The notes under the pieces are model-generated. The model was given only the letters and a program-made list of their open reading frames with translations. It searched no databases and was not told where the DNA came from. The translations under genes were made by a program, and so were the position numbers. 64,000 nucleotides of DNA from NORP259 sp041398705 (GTDB lineage Bacteria > Planctomycetota > UBA1135 > GCA-002686595): contig JAWKUI010000009.1 in assembly GCA_041398705.1 (NCBI GenBank), forward strand, positions 1 through 64,000, read 5' to 3'. Shown here piece after piece: positions 1-9,082 of the stretch (positions are counted from its first letter, which is position 1; every line of letters begins with the position of its first letter).

Positions 1-1980
1 GCCAGGCGGAACAGGGCAGGAGGCGCGAACGCATCGAAGCCCGGCGTGCCGCCTTGCAGCGCGCCAAAGGGACCCTGATCGGGATCCGGGCCGCCAACCG
101 GCCCCATGCCAGAGGCGATCAGGACGGATCCACTGGCGGGGTTCCAGTCCTCGGTCACCGACGCGGTGGCGAAACGCGCCAGGCGTTGCGGCGCACTCAC
201 CGCCACCGGAGCGGGGTCCAGCGTCACATTGTTGCCCGCGATGCCGGTCACCGTGCGCAGCACGTGATCCGCACCGAGCTCGACCCAATCGCCGACCACC
301 AGCGAGCCCAAAGCCGCCACCTGCACGCCGCCTGCCGCGGCACCTTGCACCTGCAGCCATTCCACCGGAGCCCGTTCAAACGGCGCCGGCGACAGCACCG
401 AAGTGGTGCGGCAACCCGCCCGCGAAACCGAAGTCCAGGGGTTTTCCTGCAACCAGGCCACCGTGGAAACCGCGCTCCCCGGGGCGAGTTGCGCTGCGAA
501 TCCGCCGGCTCCGTTGCCGCTCAGCACGCAGTGACTGAGGGCGGCACCCACGTTGCCGAGGTTCGTGCGCACGCCGTAGCCTTGGTTGCCCAACATCGCG
601 CAGGCTTCGATCGTCGCCATGCCCGGCGCGCTTTCGGAAGTGATCAACAAGCCATCGCCCCGGTTGGCCGCAAACAGGCCGCGGTGCACCACCGTGCTGT
701 TCGCCGCATCCAAGTCGAGGTGCAAGCCCGCCAACCCGTTGTCGCGGGCTTCGATGCCGCGCACGTCGATGCGCGCGGTCCAGCCGGGAGACCCCTCGTA
801 GTCGCAGTCGAGCAGGCAGCCGTCGAGCGCATTGCCGACGAACTCACTATCGGAGATGCGCAGGTCCCAGCGACCGGTGGACGGCGCCAGGTCCGCCACC
901 AAATCCACTTCGAGGCCCTCGCTGCCGTTGGCCACGAAGCTGCAGTCCTCGATCCAAAGCCGCGTGATGTCGCTGCCGAGGCCCAACAGGTCGTTGCAGC
1001 TCATCCCCTCCTGCAGGTTGTTGCGGAAGGTGCTCTTCGAGACCCACAGGTTGAACGCCCCGTCCACCGACGCGCCGCCGACTTGGCAGCCACTCGCCGT
1101 GCAGACCGCCATGGTCACCGGAATCGGATCGAAGAGGTTCAGCGAACGCAGCTTGAAGCCGCGCACTGCCCCCGACACCGTCACCCAGGTCAGGTCGCTC
1201 ACGCGCTCGTCGACCTCGAGGGCCGCTTCGCTGGCCCCCCCGCCGTCGATGCGCACGCCCGACACCACGGTGGCGTCCCCATCGGCTTTCGCCAGGAACA
1301 GCACCGGCTGCGAACCCAGGTTGCCCAGGATAGTCGCGTGGGTCGCCGGGTCCCAATCCGCCAAAGACAGGGCCGGGCCGAAACCGCCGTACAAACGCAC
1401 GCCAGCGGGAACCTGCACGGCCACGCCGGCGTAGGTCCCGGCTCCCACGTACACGTTGCCGGATCCAGCCTGGGCCGCACCGATGGCCGTGGCCAGGTCC
1501 GCAAACGCGGTTTGCGGGCTGCTGCCATCGGCCACGTTCGGATCGGCGCCGGCCTGCACGTACACCGGAACGCCCGGACGTACGCGCAGGGTCGGCCCCA
1601 TCGCCTGCCAACTCCCGTTCACCTGCGCCCCGAGGACCATGTGGTACTCGGTTCCGTTGCTGAGGCTCCCGATCGTCTGGCTACCGCTCGCCGCGGAGAT
1701 CCCCAGCGGCGATCCCTGGGTCAAGGTGAGCGGATCGGTCCCGAGGAACAACGCCAACGGCGGCGGCGAACCGGGGGCCTGCGTCACCTGCCAACGCACG
1801 AGGATCTGCCCATCGGCGGGCACCAGCGCCGTCAGTCCGGCCGACGGGTGCAAGGCGCCGCCTTCGGGCGCAACCGAACCACCCGGCACACCGGGCACGG
1901 TTCCGCCGCCCCCGCCGCCGCCACACGCGGTCAGGCTCAAGAGGGCAAACAGGGTAGGAGTGAGGAGTCGAGCGGAACAT
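1..1980 (-). CDS. Secreted lipoprotein, likely right-handed beta-helix; 3' end outside window, start codon out of frame
   Basis: Reading the minus strand from about 1970 to base 1 gives one open frame with no stop, so the gene continues beyond the window. It begins LLTPTLFALLSLTACGGGG, a typical lipoprotein signal peptide with lipobox L-T-A-C. A fibronectin-III-like stretch follows (near VRWQVTQAPGSPPPL), then a long region with repeated short strands and phrases such as VYVGAGTYAGVAVQVPAGV and GNALDGCLLDC. Such regions are usual in DUF1565/NosD-type right-handed beta-helix proteins found on planctomycete surfaces. The only good start, ATG at 1980, is in a different frame from the signal peptide and reaches it only if one base is skipped near codon 4. 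No ATG, GTG or TTG lies in the correct frame between the upstream gene's stop and the lipobox. The gene follows the 2041-3597 gene by 60 bp and may be cotranscribed with it. The beta-helix fold is inferred from repeat texture; the substrate is unknown. Confidence 0.65.
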
Positions 1981-2040
1981 GGTTTGGAAACTCGCGGAGA
2001 ATCGGGCGGGTCGGGTGGGATCCGTACGTGGAATCCACGA

Positions 2041-3597
2041 TCACTGGAACGGGATCTCGAGGGCGTCGGTGAAGTTCGACGTGTTGCTCGGGTTGAAGTC
2101 GCGGTACCAAGCCTGGAAGTACCAGGTCTGGCCAGCGAGCACCGGCGCGGGCACGGTCGGGGTCGGCATCGCGCTCAAGTTGAGCGGCAACGTGATCACG
2201 CCCGCGGCGCCCGAGGAGAAGACCTGACCGGGCTGGTTGTAACGACCGATCGCACCCGCCAGGCACAGGTGTCCCTGCGAGGCACCGGCGTTCGCGGTGA
2301 AGCCGGAACCTTGACCCGCGAGGAAGATGCCGAACTGGTTCGGCGGAAGGTCCTGGGCGCGCAGGGTCAAGTTGCCTTGGCTGGCGATGCGGCTGCCGAT
2401 CGCCACGAGGTGCGCGGCCCGGCCGGTGCTGTTCGCGGTCGCGGCTTCGCAGTACCGGCAGCCGATGTTCTGGCTTTGCAGCTGCACGTTGTGCACGGTG
2501 TCGCCGCCGATGACCACGCTGTCTTCGACCTGCAGCGCACTGCATCGGTCCACGGTGTTCGCGAACACCATGTCGAAGTTGCCCGCCGGCAGGATCACGG
2601 CGTAGTGGCCGGCCGCGTCGGTGTCATCCGCGCAGGTCGGAACCGCCGTGGCCCCGTTCGCCTGGAACACGTCCAAGTCGATGTTCGCCGCGGGCGCGCC
2701 CCCAGGCTGCAGCACCGTGCCCTGCACGAGGAACCCCGCCTGCAGCGGCTGAACGCCCAGGGCGGTCAGCGGGCTGGTGGTCACAGACGGCACCACCTTG
2801 GCCACGAGCCGGGTGGCAAGCGGCGGGCAGATCTCGAAGTTGTAGGTGCCGGCCGGCACGATGAAATCGGCGATCCCGAGGGCATTGGTGTTGTCCCCCG
2901 GGGTGAGGGCCTTCTCACCCGTGGCGAGGTTGATCGCGTCCAGGTCCGCGTTGAAAACCGGCGCGCCCGCAGGGGTCTGCACCGTCAAAGTGACCTGGTG
3001 GCCGACGGGCAGGGTCACCGCCCCCATCGAGTAGTTGGATCCGATGAACAGGTCGTATTCCTTGGCGGCGGCCAGGGGCGCTAGGCGATCGGGACGGATG
3101 CGCAGGCTGAGGTGGCCGGTGGGTACCGAGGTCAGGAACGAACCCAGGGCATCGGTGCCCGGGGTGGTCATCACCACCGCCTGGCCCGTGTCTTCGTTGG
3201 TGATCTCCAGGTCCTGGAACGCGGCGGGCACACCGCCGGGCTTAAAGAAGGTACCGCTCAGGTGCACGCCTTGGCTGAGGGTCACGACCCCCATGTCGGC
3301 CAGGGTGGTTACCTGAACCGAATCGATGCGGCGGCTCACCAGTTGCGAGCTGGGCGGCACGGGCGCGTTGATGATGACGTCGTAGAGGCCCGCGGGGACC
3401 TGCACGGCAAACGAACCATCGACGGCGGTGCCATCGCCGGTCAGGTCGATCTCGATGCCGGTGACGTGATCGAAGACGTCGAGGTTGGCGCCCAGCACGG
3501 GGTTGCCGGCGGGGTCATGGAGGATGCCGACCAGGAAGTCGGCTCGGGCGGTGGACAGAAGCAGCGCGGCAGGCAGCAGGGGCAACAGGGATTTCAT
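2041..3597 (-). CDS. Secreted multi-repeat protein with planctomycetal C-terminal module
   Basis: 518-residue exported protein. Residues 1-19 (MKSLLPLLPAALLLSTARA) form a Sec signal peptide ending A-R-A. Four or so Ig-like modules follow, each with a pattern like D-P-A-G-N-P-V-x-G-A-N-L-D-V, typical of carboxypeptidase-regulatory-like or CNA-B-like beta-sandwiches. The last ~140 residues are a module shared with two other proteins in this window (cysteine-x-NSTG, FGIFL, IGRYN, GQTWYFQ). ATG at 3597 was chosen over longer frames because it opens the signal peptide and has GGAG about 10 bases upstream. A sigma-54-like promoter lies at 3642-3657, with an activator-site candidate at 3701-3731 shared with the divergent glycan operon. 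Role unknown: probably a cell-surface or matrix protein whose C-terminal module acts in sorting or attachment (inference). Confidence 0.85.
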   Translation of the reverse strand: MKSLLPLLPAALLLSTARADFLVGILHDPAGNPVLGANLDVFDHVTGIEIDLTGDGTAVDGSFAVQVPAGLYDVIINAPVPPSSQLVSRRIDSVQVTTLADMGVVTLSQGVHLSGTFFKPGGVPAAFQDLEITNEDTGQAVVMTTPGTDALGSFLTSVPTGHLSLRIRPDRLAPLAAAKEYDLFIGSNYSMGAVTLPVGHQVTLTVQTPAGAPVFNADLDAINLATGEKALTPGDNTNALGIADFIVPAGTYNFEICPPLATRLVAKVVPSVTTSPLTALGVQPLQAGFLVQGTVLQPGGAPAANIDLDVFQANGATAVPTCADDTDAAGHYAVILPAGNFDMVFANTVDRCSALQVEDSVVIGGDTVHNVQLQSQNIGCRYCEAATANSTGRAAHLVAIGSRIASQGNLTLRAQDLPPNQFGIFLAGQGSGFTANAGASQGHLCLAGAIGRYNQPGQVFSSGAAGVITLPLNLSAMPTPTVPAPVLAGQTWYFQAWYRDFNPSNTSNFTDALEIPFQ

Positions 3598-3641
3598 GGT
3601 CGGAGTTCTCCGGGTTGGGGAATGGGTTGCCCCGGGCTGAA

Positions 3642-3657
3642 TCAAGAAGCGTGCCAA
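3642..3657 (-). promoter_or_regulatory. Sigma-54-like promoter for the 2041-3597 gene
   Basis: The minus strand reads TTGGCACGCTTCTTGA. This matches the sigma-54 consensus TTGGCACG-N4-TTGC at all fixed positions except the final C of the -12 element (A here). It lies 45 bp upstream of the ATG and about 45-75 bp from the paired palindrome at 3701-3731. Confidence 0.55.
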
Positions 3658-3700
3658 TGCGCCCCGGCACGGCTGCGGCCTCGCCGCCCGCCCCGCGCGG

Positions 3701-3731
3701 TCCAAAACCCGGACGCGGTCCAGATTCTTGA
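3701..3731. promoter_or_regulatory. Candidate sigma-54 activator site (paired TCCA-N5-TGGA-type palindrome), site 1
   Basis: TCCA at 3701 with CGGA at 3710, and TCCA at 3719 with TTGA at 3728, give two TCCA-N5-(T/C)(G/T)GA half-palindromes 18 bp apart. The same geometry recurs at 25404-25434 and 30320-30351. The site sits between two divergent sigma-54-like promoters (3642-3657 minus, 3786-3801 plus), where an enhancer-binding protein would be expected. The protein bound is inferred; the encoded activator at 25524-30314 is the obvious candidate. Confidence 0.55.
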
Positions 3732-3785
3732 CCCGCAGTTCACCGAAATGCCCCGGAAAGGCCCCCGGACCCGGGTTTTTGCTCG

Positions 3786-3801
3786 TTGGCACGGGCTTTG
3801 C
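3786..3801 (+). promoter_or_regulatory. Sigma-54 promoter of the glycan operon
   Basis: The plus strand reads TTGGCACGGGCTTTGC, a complete match to the sigma-54 consensus TTGGCACG-N4-TTGC. Its -12 element ends 31 bp before the ATG of the first glycosyltransferase. The predicted start of transcription is near 3813. The paired palindrome of site 1 is centred about 70 bp upstream of the -24 element. Confidence 0.65.
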
Positions 3802-3832
3802 GAACCCTTCATACCCCCACGAGGGTTCCGCC

Positions 3833-5026
3833 ATGAAGATCCAAGAAGCCCGCCGCATCCTGCTCTACAGCCACGACTCCTATGGCCTCGGGCACCTCCG
3901 GCGCACCGTCACCCTGGCCAGCGAGCTGGTCCAGCGCATCCCCAGCTGCACCGCGTTGATCGTCACTGGCTCGCCGGTGGCCACGCGTTTCCCCCTGCCC
4001 GCCGGGGTGGACGTGCTCAAGCTGCCTTCGGTGACCAAAGACGCCGCCGGCCGCTACGTGTCGCGCAGCCTGGGCCTCGACCTCGAGACCCTGATCGAGC
4101 TGCGCAGCCGCCTCATCCTGCAGGCCCTCGAAGTCCAGCGCCCCGACCTGGTGGTCGTCGACCACAAGCCGATCGGCATGGACGGCGAGCTGCTGCCGAC
4201 CCTTGAACGCGCCCGCTCGCTCGGCATCCGCACCATCCTGGGCCTGCGCGACATCATCGACGCGCCCGAGGTCGTCGCCCGCGAATGGTCGAAGTCCGAG
4301 GTGCGCCACGCCCTCGCCCACCTGTACGACCGCATCTGCGTCTACGGCGACCCGCTCGTCTTCGACGCCCGCGCCGAATACACGTTGCCGCCCGAACTCG
4401 GCCCGCGCCTGCAGTTCACCGGCTACGTGGCCCGCCCCGGCAGCCGCCTCGGCTTCCGCCCCCTGCCCAGCGCCCGCCCGCACGTGCTCGTCACGGTCGG
4501 CGGCGGCGAAGACGGCAGCGAGCGCATCGATGCCTACCTCGAGTGCGTCGAAGCCAACCCCGGCGCCTGGAGTTCGACCCTCGTGCTGGGCCCGCTGTTC
4601 GATCGGGGCCAGGGCCGCGCAGTGCGTCACCGCGCGCAATCCCTGCCCGACGTGCGCGTGCACCGCACCTACGACGACATGCCCGGCCTGCTCGAAGAGA
4701 GCCACGCCGTGGTGGCGATGGCCGGCTACAACACGGCGGTCGAAGTGCTGCAGAGCCGCACCCCCGCGGTGTTCCTGCCGCGCACGCACCCGCGCCTCGA
4801 GCAATGGCTGCGCAGCTCGCGCCTCGCCCGCCTTGGCCTGGCCGAACACCTCGAAGATTGGAGCCCCGAAGCCATGGGCGCCGCCATCCGCCGCGCCGTC
4901 TCGGTGCGCCGCGCTACCGGCCCCATGCCCGACCTGTCCGGCCGCGAGCGTTTCGCCAAACTCGCCGCCGATCTGCTCGAAGCGCAGTTCACCGGCGAAC
5001 ACCCCCTTCCCGCCGCTTGCCAATGA
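3833..5026 (+). CDS. MurG-like glycosyltransferase (COG4671 type), first gene of glycan operon
   Basis: 397 residues. The N-terminus RILLYSHDSYGLGHLRRT is characteristic of the 'predicted glycosyltransferase' family related to MurG and GT28, where the SHD...GLGHLRR loop contacts donor or acceptor. The C-terminal Rossmann half carries VTVGGGEDGSERIDAYL and the MurG-like donor-binding segment MAGYNTAVEVLQSRTPAVFL. There is no signal peptide or membrane helix, so it is probably cytosolic. ATG at 3833 is preceded by GAGGG. Its stop overlaps the next gene's start (ATGA), implying translational coupling. It is the promoter-proximal gene behind a sigma-54 promoter at 3786-3801. Sugar donor and acceptor cannot be read from the sequence. 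Confidence 0.85.
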   Translation: MKIQEARRILLYSHDSYGLGHLRRTVTLASELVQRIPSCTALIVTGSPVATRFPLPAGVDVLKLPSVTKDAAGRYVSRSLGLDLETLIELRSRLILQALEVQRPDLVVVDHKPIGMDGELLPTLERARSLGIRTILGLRDIIDAPEVVAREWSKSEVRHALAHLYDRICVYGDPLVFDARAEYTLPPELGPRLQFTGYVARPGSRLGFRPLPSARPHVLVTVGGGEDGSERIDAYLECVEANPGAWSSTLVLGPLFDRGQGRAVRHRAQSLPDVRVHRTYDDMPGLLEESHAVVAMAGYNTAVEVLQSRTPAVFLPRTHPRLEQWLRSSRLARLGLAEHLEDWSPEAMGAAIRRAVSVRRATGPMPDLSGRERFAKLAADLLEAQFTGEHPLPAACQ

Positions 5027-6246
5027 AGATCGCCTATCTGCTCAAGAAGTTCCCGCGCCTGTCGGAAACCTTCATCCTCGGAGAAGTCTTGCGCCAGGAA
5101 GCGTGCGGACAGGACCTGCACATCTTCTCGCGCCGCACGCCCGACGACGAACCGCGCCACGAAAGCCTCGCCGGCCTGCGCGCCGAAGTCGAGATCCTGC
5201 CCCAGGCACGCACGCTCAACCCCTTCCGCGACCTGCTCGATCCGGCCCTCGGCCAGGACCTGCTCGCGCGGCTGGCCCCGGTGGTCGGTCCGTGGGCCAG
5301 CGCCGGCCACGACCGCCTCGATGGCCTCGTGGCGGAGGCCCTGCACGTGCTGCGCCGCTGCCAAGAACTGGACATCGAACACATCCACACCCACTTCGCC
5401 ACCGACTCGGCGATCGTGGCGCACCTGGTGCACGGCCTGGGCGGCCCGACCTACAGCATCACCGCCCATGCCAAGGACATCTACCGCTCGACGGTCTCCC
5501 CCGCCCTGCTGTCGCACCTCGTGGCGGCCAGCGCGTTCACCGTCACGGTCTGCGATGCCAACGTGCAGCACCTCGCCAGCACCCTCACCGCCGAGGCGAT
5601 GCAGAAGGTGCGCCGCCTGTACAACGGCATCGATCTGTCGGATTTCGCTTTCGAAGGCGAGGGCCGCGATGCCGCGCACATCTTGAGTGTCGGGCGTCTG
5701 GTGGAGAAGAAGGGCCTGGATCTCTTGCTGCTCGCGCTGGCCGACCTGCGCGACCGCGGCATGGCCTTCGAGGCTTCGATCATCGGCGATGGCGAAGAGC
5801 GCCCGAAACTCGAGTACATGGTCCGGGAACTGGCCTTGGAGAATCACGTGCAGCTTCTGGGGGCACAATCCCAAGCGGCGGTGCGGGAGGCCATGTCCCG
5901 GGCCACCTTGTTCGCCCTGCCCTGCCGCGTCGGCAACGACGGCAACCGCGATGCGCTGCCGACCGTGCTGCTCGAGGCCCTGGCGGTCGGCCTGCCGTGC
6001 GTGTCGACGCCGGTGACGGGCATCCCCGAGATCCTCGACCACGGCCGCGTGGGCGCGTTGGTGCCCGAAGACGATGTGCAATCGCTTTCGGCCGCCTTGC
6101 GCGCCTTGCTCGCCGATCCGGCGGGCCGCGCGGACATGGCGCGCGCCGGTCGCGCCTGGGCCCAGCGCCAATTCGACGGCAATCAAGCCGCGCGCACCCT
6201 GGCCGGCTGGTTCGCCGAATGCAGCGTGCAGGAGCCGGTCCGTTGA
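5023..6246 (+). CDS. GT4-family glycosyltransferase
   Basis: 407 residues, GT-B fold. The N-terminus MKIAYLLKKFPRLSETFIL is typical of GT4 colanic acid or exopolysaccharide transferases (KFPxLSETFI). The C-terminal half has SVGRLVEKKGLDLLL, the donor-site IIGDGEERPKLE, and LPTVLLEALAVGLPCVSTP with the E-x7-E type acidic motif. There is no membrane segment. ATG at 5023 overlaps the stop of the preceding gene by four bases, and the stop overlaps a TTG start of the next gene. It should add a sugar to the same glycan as its operon partners; specificity is not deducible. Confidence 0.9.
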   Translation: MKIAYLLKKFPRLSETFILGEVLRQEACGQDLHIFSRRTPDDEPRHESLAGLRAEVEILPQARTLNPFRDLLDPALGQDLLARLAPVVGPWASAGHDRLDGLVAEALHVLRRCQELDIEHIHTHFATDSAIVAHLVHGLGGPTYSITAHAKDIYRSTVSPALLSHLVAASAFTVTVCDANVQHLASTLTAEAMQKVRRLYNGIDLSDFAFEGEGRDAAHILSVGRLVEKKGLDLLLLALADLRDRGMAFEASIIGDGEERPKLEYMVRELALENHVQLLGAQSQAAVREAMSRATLFALPCRVGNDGNRDALPTVLLEALAVGLPCVSTPVTGIPEILDHGRVGALVPEDDVQSLSAALRALLADPAGRADMARAGRAWAQRQFDGNQAARTLAGWFAECSVQEPVR

Positions 6247-7310
6247 ATCTGCTCTACGTCGTGCAGGATCCCGGCATCCGGCCGGGTTCGCAGAAAGGCG
6301 CCTGGGTGCACGTGCAGGAATTGCAGCGTGCCCTTGCCAGCCAAGGCGCCCGTGTGCGCGGCCTGTATCCCGCCAGCGAATCCGAAGCCCAGGAGGCCCT
6401 CGCCGGAGAAGAGGCTTTGGGAGCCGACCTCGTGTACGAACGCTACAGCCTGGGTTCGTACGCGGCGTCCGAGTGGGCCTGGCAGCGGGGTCTGCCCCAC
6501 GTACTCGAAGTCAACTCGCCCCTCGTCGAAGAAGCGCGACGCTACCGGCCCGAGCAGGTCTGGTCGGAGGACGCAGAACGCAACCGCCAACTCTTCGAAC
6601 GCGCCCGCCTGGTGCTCTGCGTGAGCGAACTCGTGGCCGACTACGCCATGCGCCAAGGCGCGCGGCCCGCGCAGATCTGGGTGGCCCCCAACGGCGTCGA
6701 TGTGGATCGCTTCCGCCCGCGCCCCGCTGCGGGCGCAGAGCGGCCGCGCCGTTTCCCGAACCTCACCGATCCCGTCGTGCTCGGTTTCCACGGCCGCCTA
6801 CGCCCTTGGCACGGCTTTGATCGCATCGTGTCGGCCGCCGCCGAAGCCATCGCTCGCGGCTCCAACCTGGCCCTGCACTGCGTGGGCTCCGGGCCCTATC
6901 GCGAGTCGCTGGAAAACGCGCTGGGCGGCGACCGCTGGCATGTGACCGATTGGTGCAGCGGCGAGGAACTGGCGGAACATGTGGCCGGCTTCGACATCCT
7001 GGCCCTCGGCTACGATCCGGGGGAAGCTTGCTACTTCTCCCCGCTCAAGCTGCGCGAAGGCATGGCCGCCGGCGCGGTACCGGTGGTGCCCGACCTGGGT
7101 TCGCTCGCCGACGACGTGCAGCAAGGCCGCGCGGGTTTGATCTACGATCCGGCCGATCCCACCGCCCTGCGCCAGGCCATCGAACGGCTGGCCGGCGACG
7201 CACCGTTGCGCGCGAAACTCGCGGCCGCTGCCCGGGAAGCCGCCCACCGTCATTCCTGGGCCGCCATCGCCCGCGAAGTGCTACGCCGCAGCCTGGGGGT
7301 GCCCCAGTGA
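6243..7310 (+). CDS. GT4-family glycosyltransferase, TTG start
   Basis: 355 residues, third glycosyltransferase of the operon. It opens MNLLYVVQDPGIRPGSQKGA when translation starts at TTG 6243, which overlaps the upstream stop as TTGA and has AGGAG about 10 bases before it. No later ATG preserves the N-terminal beta-strand. Features: VAPNGVDVDRFRP, GFHGRLRPWHGFDRI, a glycine-rich LHCVGSGPYRESL, and the acidic donor motif SPLKLREGMAAGAVPVVPD. Cytosolic. It overlaps the exporter gene start by four bases. Nucleotide-sugar specificity is unknown. Confidence 0.88.
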   Translation: MNLLYVVQDPGIRPGSQKGAWVHVQELQRALASQGARVRGLYPASESEAQEALAGEEALGADLVYERYSLGSYAASEWAWQRGLPHVLEVNSPLVEEARRYRPEQVWSEDAERNRQLFERARLVLCVSELVADYAMRQGARPAQIWVAPNGVDVDRFRPRPAAGAERPRRFPNLTDPVVLGFHGRLRPWHGFDRIVSAAAEAIARGSNLALHCVGSGPYRESLENALGGDRWHVTDWCSGEELAEHVAGFDILALGYDPGEACYFSPLKLREGMAAGAVPVVPDLGSLADDVQQGRAGLIYDPADPTALRQAIERLAGDAPLRAKLAAAAREAAHRHSWAAIAREVLRRSLGVPQ

Positions 7311-9082
7311 GCCGGTTCCAGGAAGGACTGCAGGGCTTGCACACCGCGCGCCGCTTCTGGGTGGACGTGCGCGAGCACCGCTTCCAGATGGGGCTCGTCT
7401 GCCTGCTGCAGGCCGCGGTGATCGCCCTGTCCATGGTGCAGCCCTGGCCCCTGCAGCGCATCTTCGACCGGGCGCTCTACCAACGCGGCGAGAACCCCGA
7501 ACAGTTGATCTGGATCGCTTCCGGTGTGCTGCTCGCCATCGTGCTCGGCCGCGCCCTGATCGATTACCACGCGGGCCTGCGCCTCATCGCCGTCGGGCAC
7601 GGCGTCACCCGCAACCTGCGCCTGCGCATCTTCCGCCACCTGGTGGAACTGCCGCCGCAGTTCCACGTGCGCCAGAAGAGCGGCGACCTGCTCATGCGAT
7701 TGATGGGCGACGCGCCCATGGTCAGCACGATGATGGTCGAAGCGAGCACGAACCTGCTGGTGCGCGGCACGCAGGCGGTGGTCACCGTGGCGCTGATGAT
7801 GTGGATGGACCTGCACTTGACCTTGACCCTGGCTTTGGTGCTGCCCCTGCTCTACTGGGTGACGCGGTTCCTGGCGGGCCGGTTGACCATCGCCACGCGC
7901 AAACAACGCCGCAAGGAAGGCGAACTCGCCGACTCCCTGCAGGAGTCGATCGGTGCGGCGGAGGTGATCCAGTCCCTCGGCCGCGAGTCCGAAGTGGTGC
8001 GAGCGTTCGCGCGCTCCAACCGCCGCAGCGCGCGCGCCGGTCTCAAGACCGCCAAAGCCGCCGCCCGCCTGGGCTCCTCCGTCGAATCGCTGCTGGGCCT
8101 GGCCCTCGCCGTGACGATTCTACTCGGCAGCCTGCGCGTGCTCGACCCCACAAGCGACCTGAGCCCCGGCCAACTGCTCGTGATCGTGAGTTACGTGCGC
8201 GGCCTGCTCAAACCGGTGCGTTCGGCTTCCAAGCATCAGGCCCGTTTTGCCAAGGGCCTGGCCGCCAGCGACCGCATCCTCGAGGTGCTCGATACCCCCA
8301 TCGCCGTGCGCGCCAACGCGGGCACCCGCCCCCCGGCCGCGCGCCCCGAACACCTGCGGCTGCGCGACGTGGGCTTCCGCTACGACGACGGCACGCGCGC
8401 CCTCGTGCACGTGGACGCGCAGATCCACGCCGGACAGACCATCGCCCTGGTGGGCCCCAACGGCGCGGGCAAATCGACGCTGATTTCGCTCTTGATGCGC
8501 TTGTCCGATCCCACCGAAGGGGCGATCGAACTCGACGGCGTGGCCCTGCCGGAGTACGACCTCGACGCCTTGCGCGAGCGATTCGCCGTGTCGATGCAGT
8601 CGTCGGTGCTTTTTGGCCTGAGCGTGCGCGACAACCTGCTGCTCGGCGACCCCGATGCGGACGAAAACCAACTGTGGAAGGCCCTCGAGCGGGCCGCCGC
8701 CGACGAGTTCGTGCGCAAACTGCCTGGCGGCCTCGACGAGGAACTGGGGTCGGGCGGAGCGTCCTTGTCCGGCGGCCAACGCCAGCGCCTGTGCCTGGCC
8801 CGCGCCCTGCTGCGGCGTTCCCCCATCCTGGTGGCCGACGAGCCGTTCGCCCACCTGGATCGCGCCGCCCGTGCCCGGGTCGAGCGCACCCTCGATGAAC
8901 ACGCAGCTTCGGGTGGCATGGTGATCGTGGTGACCCACGACCCCATGGGACTCGATTCGCTGCACGCCGTTTGGCGTATGGAACAGGGCACGCTGCACGT
9001 GGCGGCGCGCACTGGAGACCCCACCGATCCGAAGGAGACGAAGCCGTGGCCCTGGGACTGCGCGAGTACGAAATCGATCTGA
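7307..9082 (+). CDS. ABC exporter, fused membrane and ATPase domains (MsbA/lipid-glycan type)
   Basis: 591-residue half-transporter. Residues ~20-310 hold the six-helix type I exporter domain (helices near VCLLQAAVIALSMVQP, LIWIASGVLLAIVLG, VVTVALMMWMDLH). Residues ~345-575 are the nucleotide-binding domain with Walker A GPNGAGKST (~383), signature LSGGQRQR (~487), Walker B PILVADEP and H-loop VVTHD. It probably works as a homodimer to move a lipid-linked glycan or similar product of the neighbouring glycosyltransferases across the inner membrane. The GTG at 7307 overlaps the upstream stop (GTGA). Its end overlaps the next gene by 37 bases. Confidence 0.9.
   Translation: MSRFQEGLQGLHTARRFWVDVREHRFQMGLVCLLQAAVIALSMVQPWPLQRIFDRALYQRGENPEQLIWIASGVLLAIVLGRALIDYHAGLRLIAVGHGVTRNLRLRIFRHLVELPPQFHVRQKSGDLLMRLMGDAPMVSTMMVEASTNLLVRGTQAVVTVALMMWMDLHLTLTLALVLPLLYWVTRFLAGRLTIATRKQRRKEGELADSLQESIGAAEVIQSLGRESEVVRAFARSNRRSARAGLKTAKAAARLGSSVESLLGLALAVTILLGSLRVLDPTSDLSPGQLLVIVSYVRGLLKPVRSASKHQARFAKGLAASDRILEVLDTPIAVRANAGTRPPAARPEHLRLRDVGFRYDDGTRALVHVDAQIHAGQTIALVGPNGAGKSTLISLLMRLSDPTEGAIELDGVALPEYDLDALRERFAVSMQSSVLFGLSVRDNLLLGDPDADENQLWKALERAAADEFVRKLPGGLDEELGSGGASLSGGQRQRLCLARALLRRSPILVADEPFAHLDRAARARVERTLDEHAASGGMVIVVTHDPMGLDSLHAVWRMEQGTLHVAARTGDPTDPKETKPWPWDCASTKSI

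Noticed and set aside
54..2072. 672-residue plus-strand open frame
   Set aside because: Arg/His-rich shadow opposite the lipoprotein frame; no start signal or motif.
4203..6243. Long plus frame in front of the 6243 glycosyltransferase
   Set aside because: Its upstream part is a shadow of two overlapping glycosyltransferases; only the portion from TTG 6243 is coding.
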